Source of the DNA: Spongiibacteraceae bacterium
GTDB taxonomy: Bacteria; Pseudomonadota; Gammaproteobacteria; Pseudomonadales; Dasaniaceae
Reading direction: 5' to 3'
Assembly (NCBI GenBank): GCA_030621845.1
Contig: JAUXHA010000016.1
Span: 1-36,090 of the forward strand
Length of the DNA stretch: 36,090 nucleotides
Of this stretch, positions 27,605-36,090 are shown in pieces. The translations under genes were made by a program, and so were the position numbers. The notes under the pieces are model-generated. The model was not told where the DNA came from and made no database searches. It saw only the letters and a program-made list of their open reading frames with translations. The stretch's first letter is position 1. Every line of letters begins with the position of its first letter.

Positions 27605-27621
27605 TGGGTGTCTATGATTGG
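27605..27621 (-). repeat. Inverse copy of the CCAATCATAGACACCCA repeat
   Basis: TGGGTGTCTATGATTGG is the exact reverse complement of the 17-base core found at 24547-24563. It is adjoined by a local GACAC-TATGG-GTGTC inverted repeat (27598-27612) and a GGCAATTA direct repeat just downstream. It lies about 3 kb from the other cluster and on the other side of the met block. Confidence 0.85.
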
Positions 27622-27699
27622 CAGGCAATTATTGGCAATTAACTTATGCGAGCTTCGTCGATAGACTGGCGCGGGAATAACCAATGCCAGTCGAGACAC
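27605..27699 (-). pseudogene. Possible remnant of a REP-associated (Y1) transposase start
   Basis: On the minus strand a GTG at 27699 opens the peptide VSRLALVIPAP, close to the M-[SPA]-RLAR-VV-PG N-terminus of REP-associated tyrosine transposases (the next family residues, PHHVTQRGN, are absent). The reading continues without similarity to the repeat at 27621-27605. A 7-bp inverted repeat GACTGGC/GCCAGTC (27664-27670 and 27686-27692) overlaps it. Only about ten residues support this, so it could be chance, but it coincides with a short repeat and a break in gene order. Confidence 0.3.
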
Positions 27700-27806
27700 C
27701 AGGCAGACTAAAAATTGTTTAATTGTTGCTCGCCGACCCTTTATCCTCTGCGTACTTCCGACTATCATAGCGCCTCTTTTTTTTCACCACCTTGCGGATA
27801 CAGCAC

Positions 27807-28796
27807 GTGTTGCAGATCGGCCCCTACAAATTGGCGACTTCGGTTGTGCTTGCGCCCATGGCTGGCGTCACTGATCTGCCATTTCGCCGTCTCTGCAGAC
27901 GCCTGGGTGCCGGGCTGGTGGTCTCCGAGATGATCAGCAGCGATGCGCGCCTGTGGAATACCCGAAAATCCCGCCAGCGACGGGTACACGATGATGAAGC
28001 TGAGCCCAGGGCGGTACAGATAGCCGGCAGTGACCCGCTGATGATGGCCGAGGCCGCACGATTTAACGCGGCCAACGCGGCGCAAATTATTGATATCAAT
28101 ATGGGCTGCCCAGCAAAAAAAGTCTGTAAAAAGGCGGCGGGCTCCGCCTTAATGAAAGATGAGGCATTGGTACAGGATATTCTCAGCGCGGTGGTTGCCG
28201 CCGTGGATATACCCGTCACCTTAAAAATTCGTACCGGCTGGTCACCCCAGCAACGCAACGGCCTCAGCATCGCCAGAATAGCAGAGGACTGCGGCATTCA
28301 GGCACTGGCGGTACACGGTCGTACACGCGCCTGCGGCTACGGCGGTGAAGCGGAATACGACACCATCGCCGCCATCAAGGCCGCGGTGAATATTCCAGTG
28401 ATCGCCAACGGTGATATTGATTGTCCGCAAAAAGCCCGCGCGGTAATGGATTACACCGCTGCCGACGCCGTTATGGTGGGACGTGCCGCACAGGGACAGC
28501 CATGGATATGCAAAGAAATAGATCAATTTTTGCGCAACGGTGTTATAGTGGCGCCACCCTCGCAAAATGAAGTTCAGCAGATTTTACTAGAGCATCTGGA
28601 CGCACTTTACGCCTTCTATGGCGACACCATGGGGGTCAGAATTGCCCGCAAACACGTGGGCTGGTATTTAAAACAACACCGTAACAGTAACGTATTTAAA
28701 AGCATTTTCAACCGGCTCGAATCGGTGCAACAACAGCGCCAGGCTATTGATACGCTTTTTGAACACACATTAAACTCTAAGGAAAAAGCAGCATGA
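27807..28796 (+). CDS. dusB: tRNA-dihydrouridine synthase B
   Basis: FMN enzyme that reduces specific uridines in the tRNA D-loop with NADPH. From GTG 27807 the protein has 329 residues: [26 protein letters not shown] at the start, the catalytic Cys in [21 protein letters not shown] near residue 101, [29 protein letters not shown] and [10 protein letters not shown]. Upstream TTG 27792 and TTG 27810 are alternatives; GTG 27807 is favoured because CGGA lies eight bases before it and no Shine-Dalgarno sequence precedes TTG 27792. The end overlaps the fis start (ATGA), the classic dusB-fis operon. Confidence 0.95.
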   Translation: MLQIGPYKLATSVVLAPMAGVTDLPFRRLCRRLGAGLVVSEMISSDARLWNTRKSRQRRVHDDEAEPRAVQIAGSDPLMMAEAARFNAANAAQIIDINMGCPAKKVCKKAAGSALMKDEALVQDILSAVVAAVDIPVTLKIRTGWSPQQRNGLSIARIAEDCGIQALAVHGRTRACGYGGEAEYDTIAAIKAAVNIPVIANGDIDCPQKARAVMDYTAADAVMVGRAAQGQPWICKEIDQFLRNGVIVAPPSQNEVQQILLEHLDALYAFYGDTMGVRIARKHVGWYLKQHRNSNVFKSIFNRLESVQQQRQAIDTLFEHTLNSKEKAA

Positions 28797-29128
28797 ATAG
28801 ACATGACACAATCATCGGCAACCCCGTAACACCAGTGGCTGAATCCGTGTCAGATCACGACCAAACCAAACAGCATTTAACCAACGCCCCCGTCGCCCAG
28901 GCTCAAACCCTGCGCGACAGCGTATCGATAGCACTCAATAACTATTTCGCACATCTCGATGGCCAGTCCGTCACCGATGTTTACGAGATGGTGTTATCTG
29001 AAGTCGAGGCACCGCTGCTGGAACAAGTGATGAAATACACCCGTAATAACCAAACCAAAGCATCCGTCCTGCTCGGCCTTAACCGCGGCACCCTGCGCAA
29101 AAAACTGAAGCAGTACGGCTTATTGTAA
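28793..29128 (+). CDS. fis: Fis, nucleoid-associated DNA-bending regulator
   Basis: Homodimeric DNA-bending protein that activates stable-RNA promoters and assists site-specific recombination. The 111-residue form is longer than the 98-residue E. coli protein, the extra length being a low-complexity N-terminal tail. The dimer core is [28 protein letters not shown] and the C-terminal helix-turn-helix is [20 protein letters not shown]. It overlaps dusB by four bases and is followed at once by a strong terminator. Confidence 0.97.
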   Translation: MNRHDTIIGNPVTPVAESVSDHDQTKQHLTNAPVAQAQTLRDSVSIALNNYFAHLDGQSVTDVYEMVLSEVEAPLLEQVMKYTRNNQTKASVLLGLNRGTLRKKLKQYGLL

Positions 29129-29140
29129 ACAGCAACCGGA

Positions 29141-29172
29141 GCCAGACCCTGAAACCGGGTCTGGCCTTTTTT
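29141..29172 (+). terminator. Intrinsic terminator after dusB-fis
   Basis: A perfect 9-bp GC-rich stem (GCCAGACCC at 29141-29149 with GGGTCTGGC at 29157-29165), 7-base loop TGAAACC, then CTTTTTT. This is the clearest rho-independent terminator in the window and separates dusB-fis from purH-purD. Confidence 0.93.
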
Positions 29173-29239
29173 ACCTCCCTTTACTCTCAAACCCTGGAGA
29201 CAACGGCAACACCGCCTCCTCCCGATACCCGAAGGTCCT

Positions 29240-30823
29240 ATGAGCAACGAAAGTAACTACCTGTCCGTCAAGCGCGCACTAATCAGTGTCTCCGACAAGT
29301 CCGGCATTGTTGAGTTTGCCCAGGCTCTGCAGAGTCTGGGTGTGGAAATTCTTTCCACCGGTGGCACCTACAAACTGTTACAGGAAAACCAGGTGAGCGC
29401 TATTGAAGTCTCCGATTACACCGGTTTCCCTGAGATGATGGACGGCCGGGTTAAAACCTTGCACCCCAAAGTCCACGGCGGCATTCTTGGCCGTCGCGGC
29501 CAGGACGATGCGGTCATGGCTGCGCACGGTATCAATGCCATCGATATGGTCGTGGTCAATCTTTACCCCTTTCAGCAAACCGTTGCCAACCCGGACTGTT
29601 CACTGGAAGACGCCATTGAAAATATCGATATTGGCGGCCCAACCATGGTGCGGGCCGCGGCTAAAAACAATGTCTACGTCACCATTGTGGTGAATGCCAC
29701 TGATTACAACGGCATTCTCGAAGAAATGAAAGCCAATAACGCTGCCACCTCCCAAGCCACTCGCTTCGATCTGGCGATTAAGGCCTACGAGCATACCGCG
29801 GCCTATGACGGCGCCATTGCCAATTACTTTGGCGGCAAGGTCGCCGGTGGCAATGAACACTTTCCGCGCACCTTTAACCGCCAGTTCAGCAAGCGCCAGG
29901 ATCTGCGTTACGGTGAAAACTCACACCAGAATTCAGCCTTCTATGTTGAGGAAAAACCAGCGGCAGGTTCTATCGCTACCGCGCAGCAGTTGCAGGGCAA
30001 GGATCTGTCCTATAACAATATCGCCGATACCGATGCCGCGCTGGAGTGCGTCAAAAGCTTCGTCAAACCCGCCTGCGTTATCGTCAAGCACGCCAACCCC
30101 TGCGGCGTTGCAGTCAGCCCCGAAGGCGGCATAGGCAAAGCCTATGAACTGGCTTATGCCACCGACCCGGAATCTGCCTTCGGCGGTATCATCGCCTTTA
30201 ACCGTGAACTCGATGCCGCCACCGCCAGGGCGATCTGTGAGCGCCAGTTTGTCGAAGTCATTATTGCCCCCACCATTAGCGACGAAGCCAAAGCAGTGAT
30301 TGCTGAAAAGAAAAATCTGCGCCTGCTCGAATGCGGCCAGTGGGGCGAACCGGTAGCGGCTCTTGACTACAAACGGGTTAACGGCGGGTTGTTAGTCCAG
30401 GATCGCGATCTGGGCATGATTACTGCGGATGACCTCAAGGTCGTCACTAAGCGTGCGCCGACGGAAAAAGAAATTCATGATCTTATCTTCGCCTGGAAAG
30501 TCGCTAAATTTGTCAAATCCAATGCCATCGTTTATGCCAGCAATCGCCAGACCATCGGCGTCGGTGCAGGCCAGATGAGCCGGATTAATTCGGCGCGTAT
30601 CGCGGCGATTAAAGCCAAACATGCCGGCCTGGAAGTAACCGGTTCCGTCATGGCCTCCGACGCCTTCTTCCCGTTTCGCGACGGTATTGATAATGCCGCA
30701 CAAACCGGCATTGCCGCGGTGATTCAACCCGGCGGTTCCATGCGCGACGAGGAAGTGATCGCCGCCGCCGATGAAGCCAATATGGCGATGGTCTTTACCG
30801 GCATGAGGCACTTCCGGCATTAG
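29240..30823 (+). CDS. purH: Bifunctional AICAR transformylase / IMP cyclohydrolase
   Basis: Performs the last two steps of IMP synthesis: formylation of AICAR with 10-formyl-THF and ring closure to IMP. The 527-residue protein has an N-terminal MGS-like cyclohydrolase domain ([43 protein letters not shown]) and a C-terminal transformylase domain with the catalytic Lys-His pair in [13 protein letters not shown] near residue 283 and the terminal GMRHFRH. GAAGG serves as ribosome binding site. It is followed by purD after 43 bp, the usual purHD order. Confidence 0.98.
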   Translation: MSNESNYLSVKRALISVSDKSGIVEFAQALQSLGVEILSTGGTYKLLQENQVSAIEVSDYTGFPEMMDGRVKTLHPKVHGGILGRRGQDDAVMAAHGINAIDMVVVNLYPFQQTVANPDCSLEDAIENIDIGGPTMVRAAAKNNVYVTIVVNATDYNGILEEMKANNAATSQATRFDLAIKAYEHTAAYDGAIANYFGGKVAGGNEHFPRTFNRQFSKRQDLRYGENSHQNSAFYVEEKPAAGSIATAQQLQGKDLSYNNIADTDAALECVKSFVKPACVIVKHANPCGVAVSPEGGIGKAYELAYATDPESAFGGIIAFNRELDAATARAICERQFVEVIIAPTISDEAKAVIAEKKNLRLLECGQWGEPVAALDYKRVNGGLLVQDRDLGMITADDLKVVTKRAPTEKEIHDLIFAWKVAKFVKSNAIVYASNRQTIGVGAGQMSRINSARIAAIKAKHAGLEVTGSVMASDAFFPFRDGIDNAAQTGIAAVIQPGGSMRDEEVIAAADEANMAMVFTGMRHFRH

Positions 30824-30866
30824 CCGGGAGCAAGGACTAACACGTTTACTGTTGGGTGATAAAAAG

Positions 30867-32162
30867 ATGAATGTATTGATTATTGGCTCCGGCGGGCGCG
30901 AGCATGCACTGGCATGGAAAACGGCTCAGTCGGCTGACGTCGAAAACGTCTATGTCGCGCCGGGCAATGCGGGTACCGCCACCGAAAGCAAATGCGCTAA
31001 CATCGCCATTGATCCCATGGATTTTGTCGGGCTGGCGACTTTTGCCAAAAACAACCGCGTCGGCCTCACCATTGTTGGCCCGGAAGCACCACTGGTCGAT
31101 GGCATTGTGGATTATTTTAGCGAGCAGAATTTACGCTGCTTCGGCCCCTCGAAAGGCGCCTCACAACTGGAGGGTTCAAAAGCCTTCACCAAAGATTTTC
31201 TAGCCCGCCACGCCATCCCCACAGGCAGCTACCAGACGTTTACCGACATCGAACCGGCACTGGCTTATATCCAGCAACAGGGCGCCCCTATTGTCATCAA
31301 GGCCGACGGCCTCGCCGCCGGAAAAGGGGTTATTGTCGCCATCACCACCGATGAGGCCGATGACGCCGTGCGCGATATGCTGGCGGGCAACGCCTTTGGC
31401 GAAGCCGGGCACCGCGTAGTCATCGAGGAATTTCTCGCTGGCGAAGAAGCCAGCTTCATTGTCATGGTTGACGGTAAAAATATTTTGCCCATGGCCACCA
31501 GCCAGGATCACAAGCGCGCCGGTGATGGCGATAGCGGGCCCAACACTGGCGGTATGGGCGCCTATTCTCCCGCCCCCGTGGTCACCCCCGCTATTAATGC
31601 ACGCATTATGCGGGAAGTGATCGAACCTACTGTTGCCGGCATGGCCGCTGAAGGCAATGACTATACCGGCTTTCTTTACGCGGGCCTGATGATTAGCCCC
31701 GATGGTGCCGCCAAAGTCATCGAATATAATTGTCGTTTTGGCGATCCGGAAACCCAGCCGATTATGCTGCGATTGCAGTCCGATTTAGTCACCCTGTGTA
31801 ACGCCGCCCTGGACGGCCAGCTCGACCAGGCCAGTGCCCAGTGGGATGAGCGCGCCGCCGTAGGCGTGGTATTAGCGGCGGGCGGCTACCCTGGCAGTTA
31901 CGATAAGGGGCAGCTCATTTCGGGGATACCCGCAGCAACGGCAGGGGAAAAAGTATTCCACGCCGGCACTCAGCTGGCCGATGGCCAGGTCGTCACCAGT
32001 GGCGGCCGCGTGCTCTGCGCAACCGCGCTAGGGAAAACCGTCACCGAAGCCCAGGCAAAAGCCTACCAGCAGGTCAAGCAAATTCACTGGGACAAGGTAT
32101 ATTATCGCCATGATATCGCCTACCGGGCGATTGCACGGGAGCAGGAACAGGCATTATCCTAA
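30867..32162 (+). CDS. purD: Phosphoribosylamine-glycine ligase
   Basis: ATP-grasp ligase that joins phosphoribosylamine to glycine in the second step of purine synthesis. The 431-residue protein begins MNVLIIGSGGREHALAWK; later come VGPEAPLVDGIVD, the ATP-binding VIKADGLAAGKGVIVA, EEFLAGEEASFIVMVDG, SQDHKRAGDGDSGPNTGGMG and EYNCRFGDPETQ. An in-frame TTG 15 bases upstream would add five residues; ATG 30867 fits the family start. Both purHD genes lie downstream of the fis terminator and so need their own promoter in the gap 29173-29239. Confidence 0.97.
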   Translation: MNVLIIGSGGREHALAWKTAQSADVENVYVAPGNAGTATESKCANIAIDPMDFVGLATFAKNNRVGLTIVGPEAPLVDGIVDYFSEQNLRCFGPSKGASQLEGSKAFTKDFLARHAIPTGSYQTFTDIEPALAYIQQQGAPIVIKADGLAAGKGVIVAITTDEADDAVRDMLAGNAFGEAGHRVVIEEFLAGEEASFIVMVDGKNILPMATSQDHKRAGDGDSGPNTGGMGAYSPAPVVTPAINARIMREVIEPTVAGMAAEGNDYTGFLYAGLMISPDGAAKVIEYNCRFGDPETQPIMLRLQSDLVTLCNAALDGQLDQASAQWDERAAVGVVLAAGGYPGSYDKGQLISGIPAATAGEKVFHAGTQLADGQVVTSGGRVLCATALGKTVTEAQAKAYQQVKQIHWDKVYYRHDIAYRAIAREQEQALS

Positions 32163-32174
32163 TCGACCCTTCCA

Positions 32175-32249
32175 GGGTAACCTCATCACTATAATGGTCG
32201 ATATATAGTCAATATTGCCGGCAATGATGAGGCTATCCGCGCCTATACT
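32175..32249. promoter_or_regulatory. Inverted-repeat regulatory region upstream of glcB
   Basis: GGGTAACCTCATCA at 32175-32188 pairs with TGATGAGGCTATCC at 32225-32238 (12 of 14 positions, one further G-T pair). Between them lies the perfect 12-bp palindrome ATTGCCGGCAAT (32214-32225). Two -10-like hexamers are present: TATAAT at 32190-32195 and TATACT at 32244-32249. The palindrome falls near the -35 position of the second, which has no good -35 of its own, as expected for an activator-dependent promoter. Confidence 0.5.
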
Positions 32250-32304
32250 GTATGATCATCCGTCCTTGTAACGGAACTCCTTTTCTATTCACGCCGGGTA
32301 TAAC

Positions 32305-34479
32305 ATGAGCAGAACACGCAAAGGTGGTTTATCCATCAGTACATTATTGGCCGACTTTATTGAACAGCAGGCGATACCCGGCACCGGTGTGGACTGCGAT
32401 CATTTCTGGGCGCAACTGGAAATCATCATTAACACCTTCGGCCCCCGTAACCAGCGTCTGCTGGAACAGCGCGAGACCTTTCAGCAGCAGCTTGACCAAT
32501 GGCACCAACAGCCAGACCACCAGCCAATTGACCCCGCGCTCTACCGGCAATTCCTCACCGATATTGGCTATATTGAAACCGAGGTGGATGACTTCAGTAT
32601 TGCTACCGACAAGGTCGATGAAGAAATCGCCGAACAAGCCGGTCCGCAATTGGTAGTACCGGTAAAAAATGCCCGCTTTGCCTTGAATGCAGCCAATGCC
32701 CGCTGGAGCAGTCTTTACGATGCCCTTTATGGCAGTGATGCCATAGCCGACAGTGATGGTGCGGAAAAAGGCCGCGGCTACAATCCCCGCCGCGGTGACA
32801 AGGTCATTGCCTTCGCCCGCCAACACCTCGACACCGTGGCACCACTGGCAGGTGACGCCAGTCACCAACAAAGCAGCCGCTACCGTGTGATTGATGGGCA
32901 ACTGTCCGTAAGCCTTGACGATGGTAGCCACTGCGCGCTGGCCCAGCCCGATCGCTTTATCGGCTTTCAGGGTGAAGCCGACAATCCAACAGCGATCCTG
33001 CTTAAAAACCATGGTTTACATGTAGAAATCCAGATCGACCGGCAGCACCCGGTGGGTAGCACTGATGCTGCCGGGGTAAAAGACCTGCTGGTAGAGGCCG
33101 CCATCACCACCATTATGGACTGTGAAGATTCCATTGCCGCCGTTGATGCCGAGGACAAGGTCGAGGTTTACCGAAACTGGCTGGGGCTGATGCGAGGAGA
33201 TCTTCAGCAAAGCCTGGAAAAAGGCGGTGAAACCATTGTCCGCAAACTGCGCAGCGACCGCCACTACAGCGCCGCCACGGGTGAGGATATAAGCTTACCC
33301 GGGCGCAGCCTGTTGTTTATCCGCAACGTCGGCCACCTGATGAGTAATAGTGCCATCCTGGACTCACAGCAGCAGCAAGTGCCCGAAGGCATTATGGATG
33401 CGCTTATCACCTCACTCATCGCCATGCACGATATCAACGCTGCTCAGCCGGGTAATTCGCGCGTGGGTAACCTCTATATCGTGAAACCCAAAATGCACGG
33501 TTCCGAAGAAGTGCAATTCACCTGTGATCTCTTTGCCGCCATTGAAGAGGCCCTGGAGCTCAATCACAATACAATTAAAATTGGCATCATGGACGAAGAG
33601 CGAAGAACCACCATCAACCTGAAAAACTGTATCCATGCCGCACGCGAACGGATCGTGTTTATCAACACCGGCTTCCTTGACCGCACCGGCGATGAAATCC
33701 ATAGCAGCATGCAGGCCGGCGCCGTGGTTGCCAAGACCACGATGAAAGAACAGCCCTGGATCAATGCCTATGAAGACCGCAATGTTGATGTTGGCATCGC
33801 TTGCGGCCTGGTCGGCAAAGCGCAGATTGGCAAAGGGATGTGGGCCATGCCCGAAGAAATGGCCGCCATGCTGGAGCAAAAAATCAATCACCCCAGAGCG
33901 GGCGCCAACACCGCCTGGGTACCCTCCCCGACCGCCGCTGCCCTGCACTCCACCCATTACCATCAGGTCGATGTTAAGGCGGTGCAACAACAACTGGCCC
34001 AGCGCCCAATGGCGAGCCTCGATGATATTTTGCACATTCCGCTGCTGACGGCAGCCGCCAGGCAGGCATTAACCGCTACCGAGATTCAGGCTGAACTGGA
34101 CAATAACGCCCAGGGAATTCTCGGCTATGTCGTCCGCTGGGTCGATCTTGGCATCGGCTGCTCAAAAGTTCCCGATATCAACAACGTCGCCCTGATGGAG
34201 GATCGCGCCACGCTGCGCATCTCCAGCCAGCATATCGCCAACTGGCTGCTGCATGGTATTTGCAGCAAAGAACAGGTGATGACAACACTGCGGCGCATGG
34301 CCGCGATCGTCGATGAACAAAATGTCGGGGATAGCGCCTACCGAAACATGGCAGCTGATTTTGACCACAGCCTCGCATTCCAGGCCGCCTGCGATTTAAT
34401 TTTCAAGGGTTATCAGCAGCCCAGCGGCTACACCGAGCCACTGCTGCATGCCTACCGAGCGAAGGTTAAAAGCCAGTAG
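32305..34479 (+). CDS. glcB: Malate synthase G
   Basis: Condenses glyoxylate with acetyl-CoA to malate, allowing growth on acetate, glycolate or glyoxylate. The 724-residue length is that of isoform G (about 723 in E. coli), with its extra N-terminal and alpha/beta domains. Seen motifs: [23 protein letters not shown], catalytic Arg in [14 protein letters not shown] near 339, the Mg-binding [11 protein letters not shown] region, [14 protein letters not shown], and catalytic Asp in [21 protein letters not shown] near 633. It stands alone, not with glycolate oxidase or isocitrate lyase genes, so it likely has its own promoter. It converges on the PhoH-type gene. Confidence 0.97.
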   Translation: MSRTRKGGLSISTLLADFIEQQAIPGTGVDCDHFWAQLEIIINTFGPRNQRLLEQRETFQQQLDQWHQQPDHQPIDPALYRQFLTDIGYIETEVDDFSIATDKVDEEIAEQAGPQLVVPVKNARFALNAANARWSSLYDALYGSDAIADSDGAEKGRGYNPRRGDKVIAFARQHLDTVAPLAGDASHQQSSRYRVIDGQLSVSLDDGSHCALAQPDRFIGFQGEADNPTAILLKNHGLHVEIQIDRQHPVGSTDAAGVKDLLVEAAITTIMDCEDSIAAVDAEDKVEVYRNWLGLMRGDLQQSLEKGGETIVRKLRSDRHYSAATGEDISLPGRSLLFIRNVGHLMSNSAILDSQQQQVPEGIMDALITSLIAMHDINAAQPGNSRVGNLYIVKPKMHGSEEVQFTCDLFAAIEEALELNHNTIKIGIMDEERRTTINLKNCIHAARERIVFINTGFLDRTGDEIHSSMQAGAVVAKTTMKEQPWINAYEDRNVDVGIACGLVGKAQIGKGMWAMPEEMAAMLEQKINHPRAGANTAWVPSPTAAALHSTHYHQVDVKAVQQQLAQRPMASLDDILHIPLLTAAARQALTATEIQAELDNNAQGILGYVVRWVDLGIGCSKVPDINNVALMEDRATLRISSQHIANWLLHGICSKEQVMTTLRRMAAIVDEQNVGDSAYRNMAADFDHSLAFQAACDLIFKGYQQPSGYTEPLLHAYRAKVKSQ

Positions 34480-34510
34480 CCTATCCTTCGACATTCCAGC
34501 AAGATCGCGG

Positions 34511-35896
34511 TTACAAATTTTCCTCCGCAAATGCGGCCAGACGGCTTCGCTCAATGCCGTTGACGTGCATCACCCCGGCATGCTCAAAATACTTGGATTT
34601 TTCAACCAGGTAGGTCAGCCCCGATGTCAGCGGGGTGATGTACTTATTATCGATTTGCGCCAAATTCCCCAGCACCACAATTTTTGAATTCACCCCCACC
34701 CGGGTAATGATCGATTTGAGTTGAAACTGGGTTAAGCCCTGGCATTCATCAATAATAATATAGGCATTGTTAAAGGAGCGACCACGCATAAAGTTCAGGG
34801 ATTTAAACTGGATATTGGCGCGCTCCTTCACATATTCAATACTGCCAAAGGGCGATTCATCATGGCCGTGTAACACTTCAAGATTATCCTCAAACGCGGC
34901 CAACCAGGGTGCCATTTTCTCCTCCTCCGTACCCGGAAGAAAACCAATATCCTCGGCAATAGGCGGTGTCGAACGAGCCACTATTAATTTGTCATAACGC
35001 TTTTCTTCCATAATGGCCTGCAGGCCGTAAGCCAGCGCGATCAGTGTTTTACCTGAGCCGGCAGGACCGGTCATCACCGTCATATCCACGTCGTCCTGCT
35101 GGATCAGGAAGAAAGCCATGGCCTGTTCCAGGTTGCGCGGCTCAATACCCCACAGGCTCTGTGACATTAAACGCCCTTCTTTCAAGTCCTGCAGGTGAAT
35201 ATGCTCATCATCCATTGCCCTGATATAACCCACAAAACCATTATCATCACAGACAAACATCTGCGGATAGGCTTTGGGTAATATGTCGGCATCGATCAGG
35301 TGAATGGTTTCATTGCCTTCACGCAGGGTTTTGACTTTTTCAACACGCGCCCAGAAATCACCGTCTATCGACTCATAGCCCTTGGACATAAACTGAATAT
35401 CATCGATCACCTGATCCTTGCGATAGTCTTCGACATTCTCCAACCCCGAGCCCTTGGCCTTTAAGCGCATATTAATATCTTTGGTGACCAGGCAAACGAA
35501 GTTATCGGGCTGGTTTGCCTGTAAATGCAGGGCCACATTGATAATACGATTATCGTTAGCCTGCTGGGAAGAACCGTCAAGATAGGGGGCTTTATTGTCG
35601 TGATTAATCAACTGATCCGGGAATACCGCCAGGGTTCCCAGCGGGCCATTGATATTGCTGTCGGGGATTTCCACCCCCTGCTGGATTTTTTTCGGTGAGG
35701 CGTCGGTGAGAATATTATCAATGGCATTAATGGCTATGCGTGCCTCGCGGCTAACATCCTTATCTCGCCGGTCCTTAATGGTATCCAGCTCTTCGAGTAC
35801 AGTCATTGGCACCACGATGTGGTGCTCCTTAAATGCGTGCAGGGCCATGGGATCATGAAGCAGCACATTGGTATCAAGAACGTAAATTTTAGCCAT
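34511..35896 (-). CDS. PIN-PhoH family ATPase (YlaK-like)
   Basis: Two-domain protein of 461 residues: an N-terminal PIN ribonuclease-like domain (KIYVLDTNVLLHDPMALHAF, EELDTIKDRRDKDVSREAR) and a C-terminal PhoH ATPase/helicase-like domain with Walker A GPAGSGKTLIAL near 278 and Walker B IIIDECQGLTQFQLK near 384, then GNLAQIDNKYITP. Related PhoH2 proteins have RNA-unwinding and RNase activity; the role in this bacterium is unknown. The frame stays open for 62 more codons upstream to 36082, but ATG 35896 matches the family start and has GGAG about nine bases before it, so the longer form is rejected. Confidence 0.93.
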   Translation of the reverse strand: MAKIYVLDTNVLLHDPMALHAFKEHHIVVPMTVLEELDTIKDRRDKDVSREARIAINAIDNILTDASPKKIQQGVEIPDSNINGPLGTLAVFPDQLINHDNKAPYLDGSSQQANDNRIINVALHLQANQPDNFVCLVTKDINMRLKAKGSGLENVEDYRKDQVIDDIQFMSKGYESIDGDFWARVEKVKTLREGNETIHLIDADILPKAYPQMFVCDDNGFVGYIRAMDDEHIHLQDLKEGRLMSQSLWGIEPRNLEQAMAFFLIQQDDVDMTVMTGPAGSGKTLIALAYGLQAIMEEKRYDKLIVARSTPPIAEDIGFLPGTEEEKMAPWLAAFEDNLEVLHGHDESPFGSIEYVKERANIQFKSLNFMRGRSFNNAYIIIDECQGLTQFQLKSIITRVGVNSKIVVLGNLAQIDNKYITPLTSGLTYLVEKSKYFEHAGVMHVNGIERSRLAAFAEENL

Positions 35897-35951
35897 AGCA
35901 AGGACTCCGGGCACCGAGGACAAAGCGCGCCAACAGTAATGAAAAATAATT

Positions 35952-35957
35952 ATTATA
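35952..35957 (-). promoter_or_regulatory. -10-like TATAAT upstream of the PIN-PhoH gene
   Basis: A perfect minus-strand TATAAT sits 56 bp before the start codon in an AT-rich stretch that contrasts with the GC-richer flanks. No good -35 hexamer is found at 16-18 bp, so the promoter assignment is tentative. Confidence 0.35.
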
Positions 35958-36033
35958 GGGAAATCTGTACACAGCGCCGCGTACGCACCGACCAGGACAG
36001 GTCGATTTATGGGGTGACGTTGCGAGCGCCAAA

Positions 36034-36083
36034 TTGCCATGCAGGCACTTTCTGCCACTTCGGCAAGCTCGATGCTTCGCATC
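36034..36083. repeat. Two consecutive hairpins at the window end
   Basis: TTGCC (36034-36038) pairs with GGCAA (36062-36066), and inside it GGCA (36044-36047) pairs with TGCC (36053-36056), giving a symmetric 5-by-5 internal loop and a 5-base loop. A second stem GATGC-TTC-GCATC follows at 36071-36083. They may be part of an upstream gene's 3' end or a structured RNA; the window edge prevents a decision. Confidence 0.4.
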
Positions 36084-36090
36084 CGCCCAA

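Noticed and set aside
27475-27768. 97-codon minus-strand ORF after rdgB as an intact gene
   Set aside because: Its last third runs into the end of rdgB, it has no ribosome binding site or complete domain, and only about ten residues resemble a transposase start; treated as a possible remnant only.
32344-34035. Long minus-strand open frames (222 and 207 codons) inside glcB
   Set aside because: The plus-strand frame encodes full-length malate synthase G with catalytic residues; the antisense frames are compositional shadows without family features.
35897-36082. 62-codon N-terminal extension of the PIN-PhoH protein
   Set aside because: The family starts at the KIYVLDTNVLLHDP segment, ATG 35896 has its own ribosome binding site, and the extension contains a TATAAT and hairpins typical of non-coding DNA.

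Overview
The window comes from a chromosome of a free-living gammaproteobacterium of the pseudomonad / marine Cellvibrionales-like type. It carries S-adenosylhomocysteine hydrolase (ahcY, absent from enterics), a complete Pil-Chp chemosensory cluster in the Pseudomonas gene order, the gshB-tonB-yqgE-ruvX and pilT/pilU/yggS/proC/yggT/yggU/metX/metW blocks known from Pseudomonas, and dusB-fis-purH-purD. Base composition is moderate by eye and coding is dense on both strands. I see no rRNA, tRNA, intact transposon, prophage, CRISPR array or defence island. No gene-free stretch exceeds about 300 bases; the longest are 16211-16482 and 27552-27806.

Region 1 (1-4168, +) is the activated-methyl cycle: metK (5' end cut by the window), ahcY and metF, followed by the 16S rRNA methyltransferase gene rsmE. 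Region 2 (4213-16210, -) is one long operon pilG-pilH-pilI-pilJ-pilK-chpA-chpB-chpC. It contains two CheY-like regulators, a CheW, a transmembrane chemoreceptor, a CheR methyltransferase, a 2007-residue CheA-type hybrid kinase, a CheB methylesterase and a second CheW, the system that controls type IV pilus extension and retraction. Region 3 (16483-19521, +), divergent from pilG, holds gshB, an atypical TonB, yqgE and ruvX. Region 4 (19582-21821, -) holds the pilus retraction ATPase genes pilT and pilU.

Region 5 (21966-27551, +) holds yggS, proC, yggT, yggU, then metX-metW (homoserine acylation and its partner), a DUF4426 lipoprotein-like or periplasmic protein, and rdgB. The metX-metW-DUF4426-rdgB block is flanked by copies of a short repeat in opposite orientations (24547-24636 and 27605-27621). 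The second site also holds what looks like the degenerate start of a REP-associated transposase gene, and it lies where two blocks that are separate in Pseudomonas are joined. Region 6 (27807-32162, +) is dusB-fis, a strong terminator, then purH-purD. Region 7 is glcB (malate synthase G, +) with a structured upstream region, converging on a PIN-PhoH ATPase gene (-).

Most of the window is conserved housekeeping and motility DNA. I did not find a convincing new multi-gene system. The points most worth a second look are the repeat/transposase scars around the met block, the self-complementary hairpin between ahcY and metF, the inverted-repeat structure before glcB, the Gln-rich TonB, and the architecture of ChpA and ChpB.
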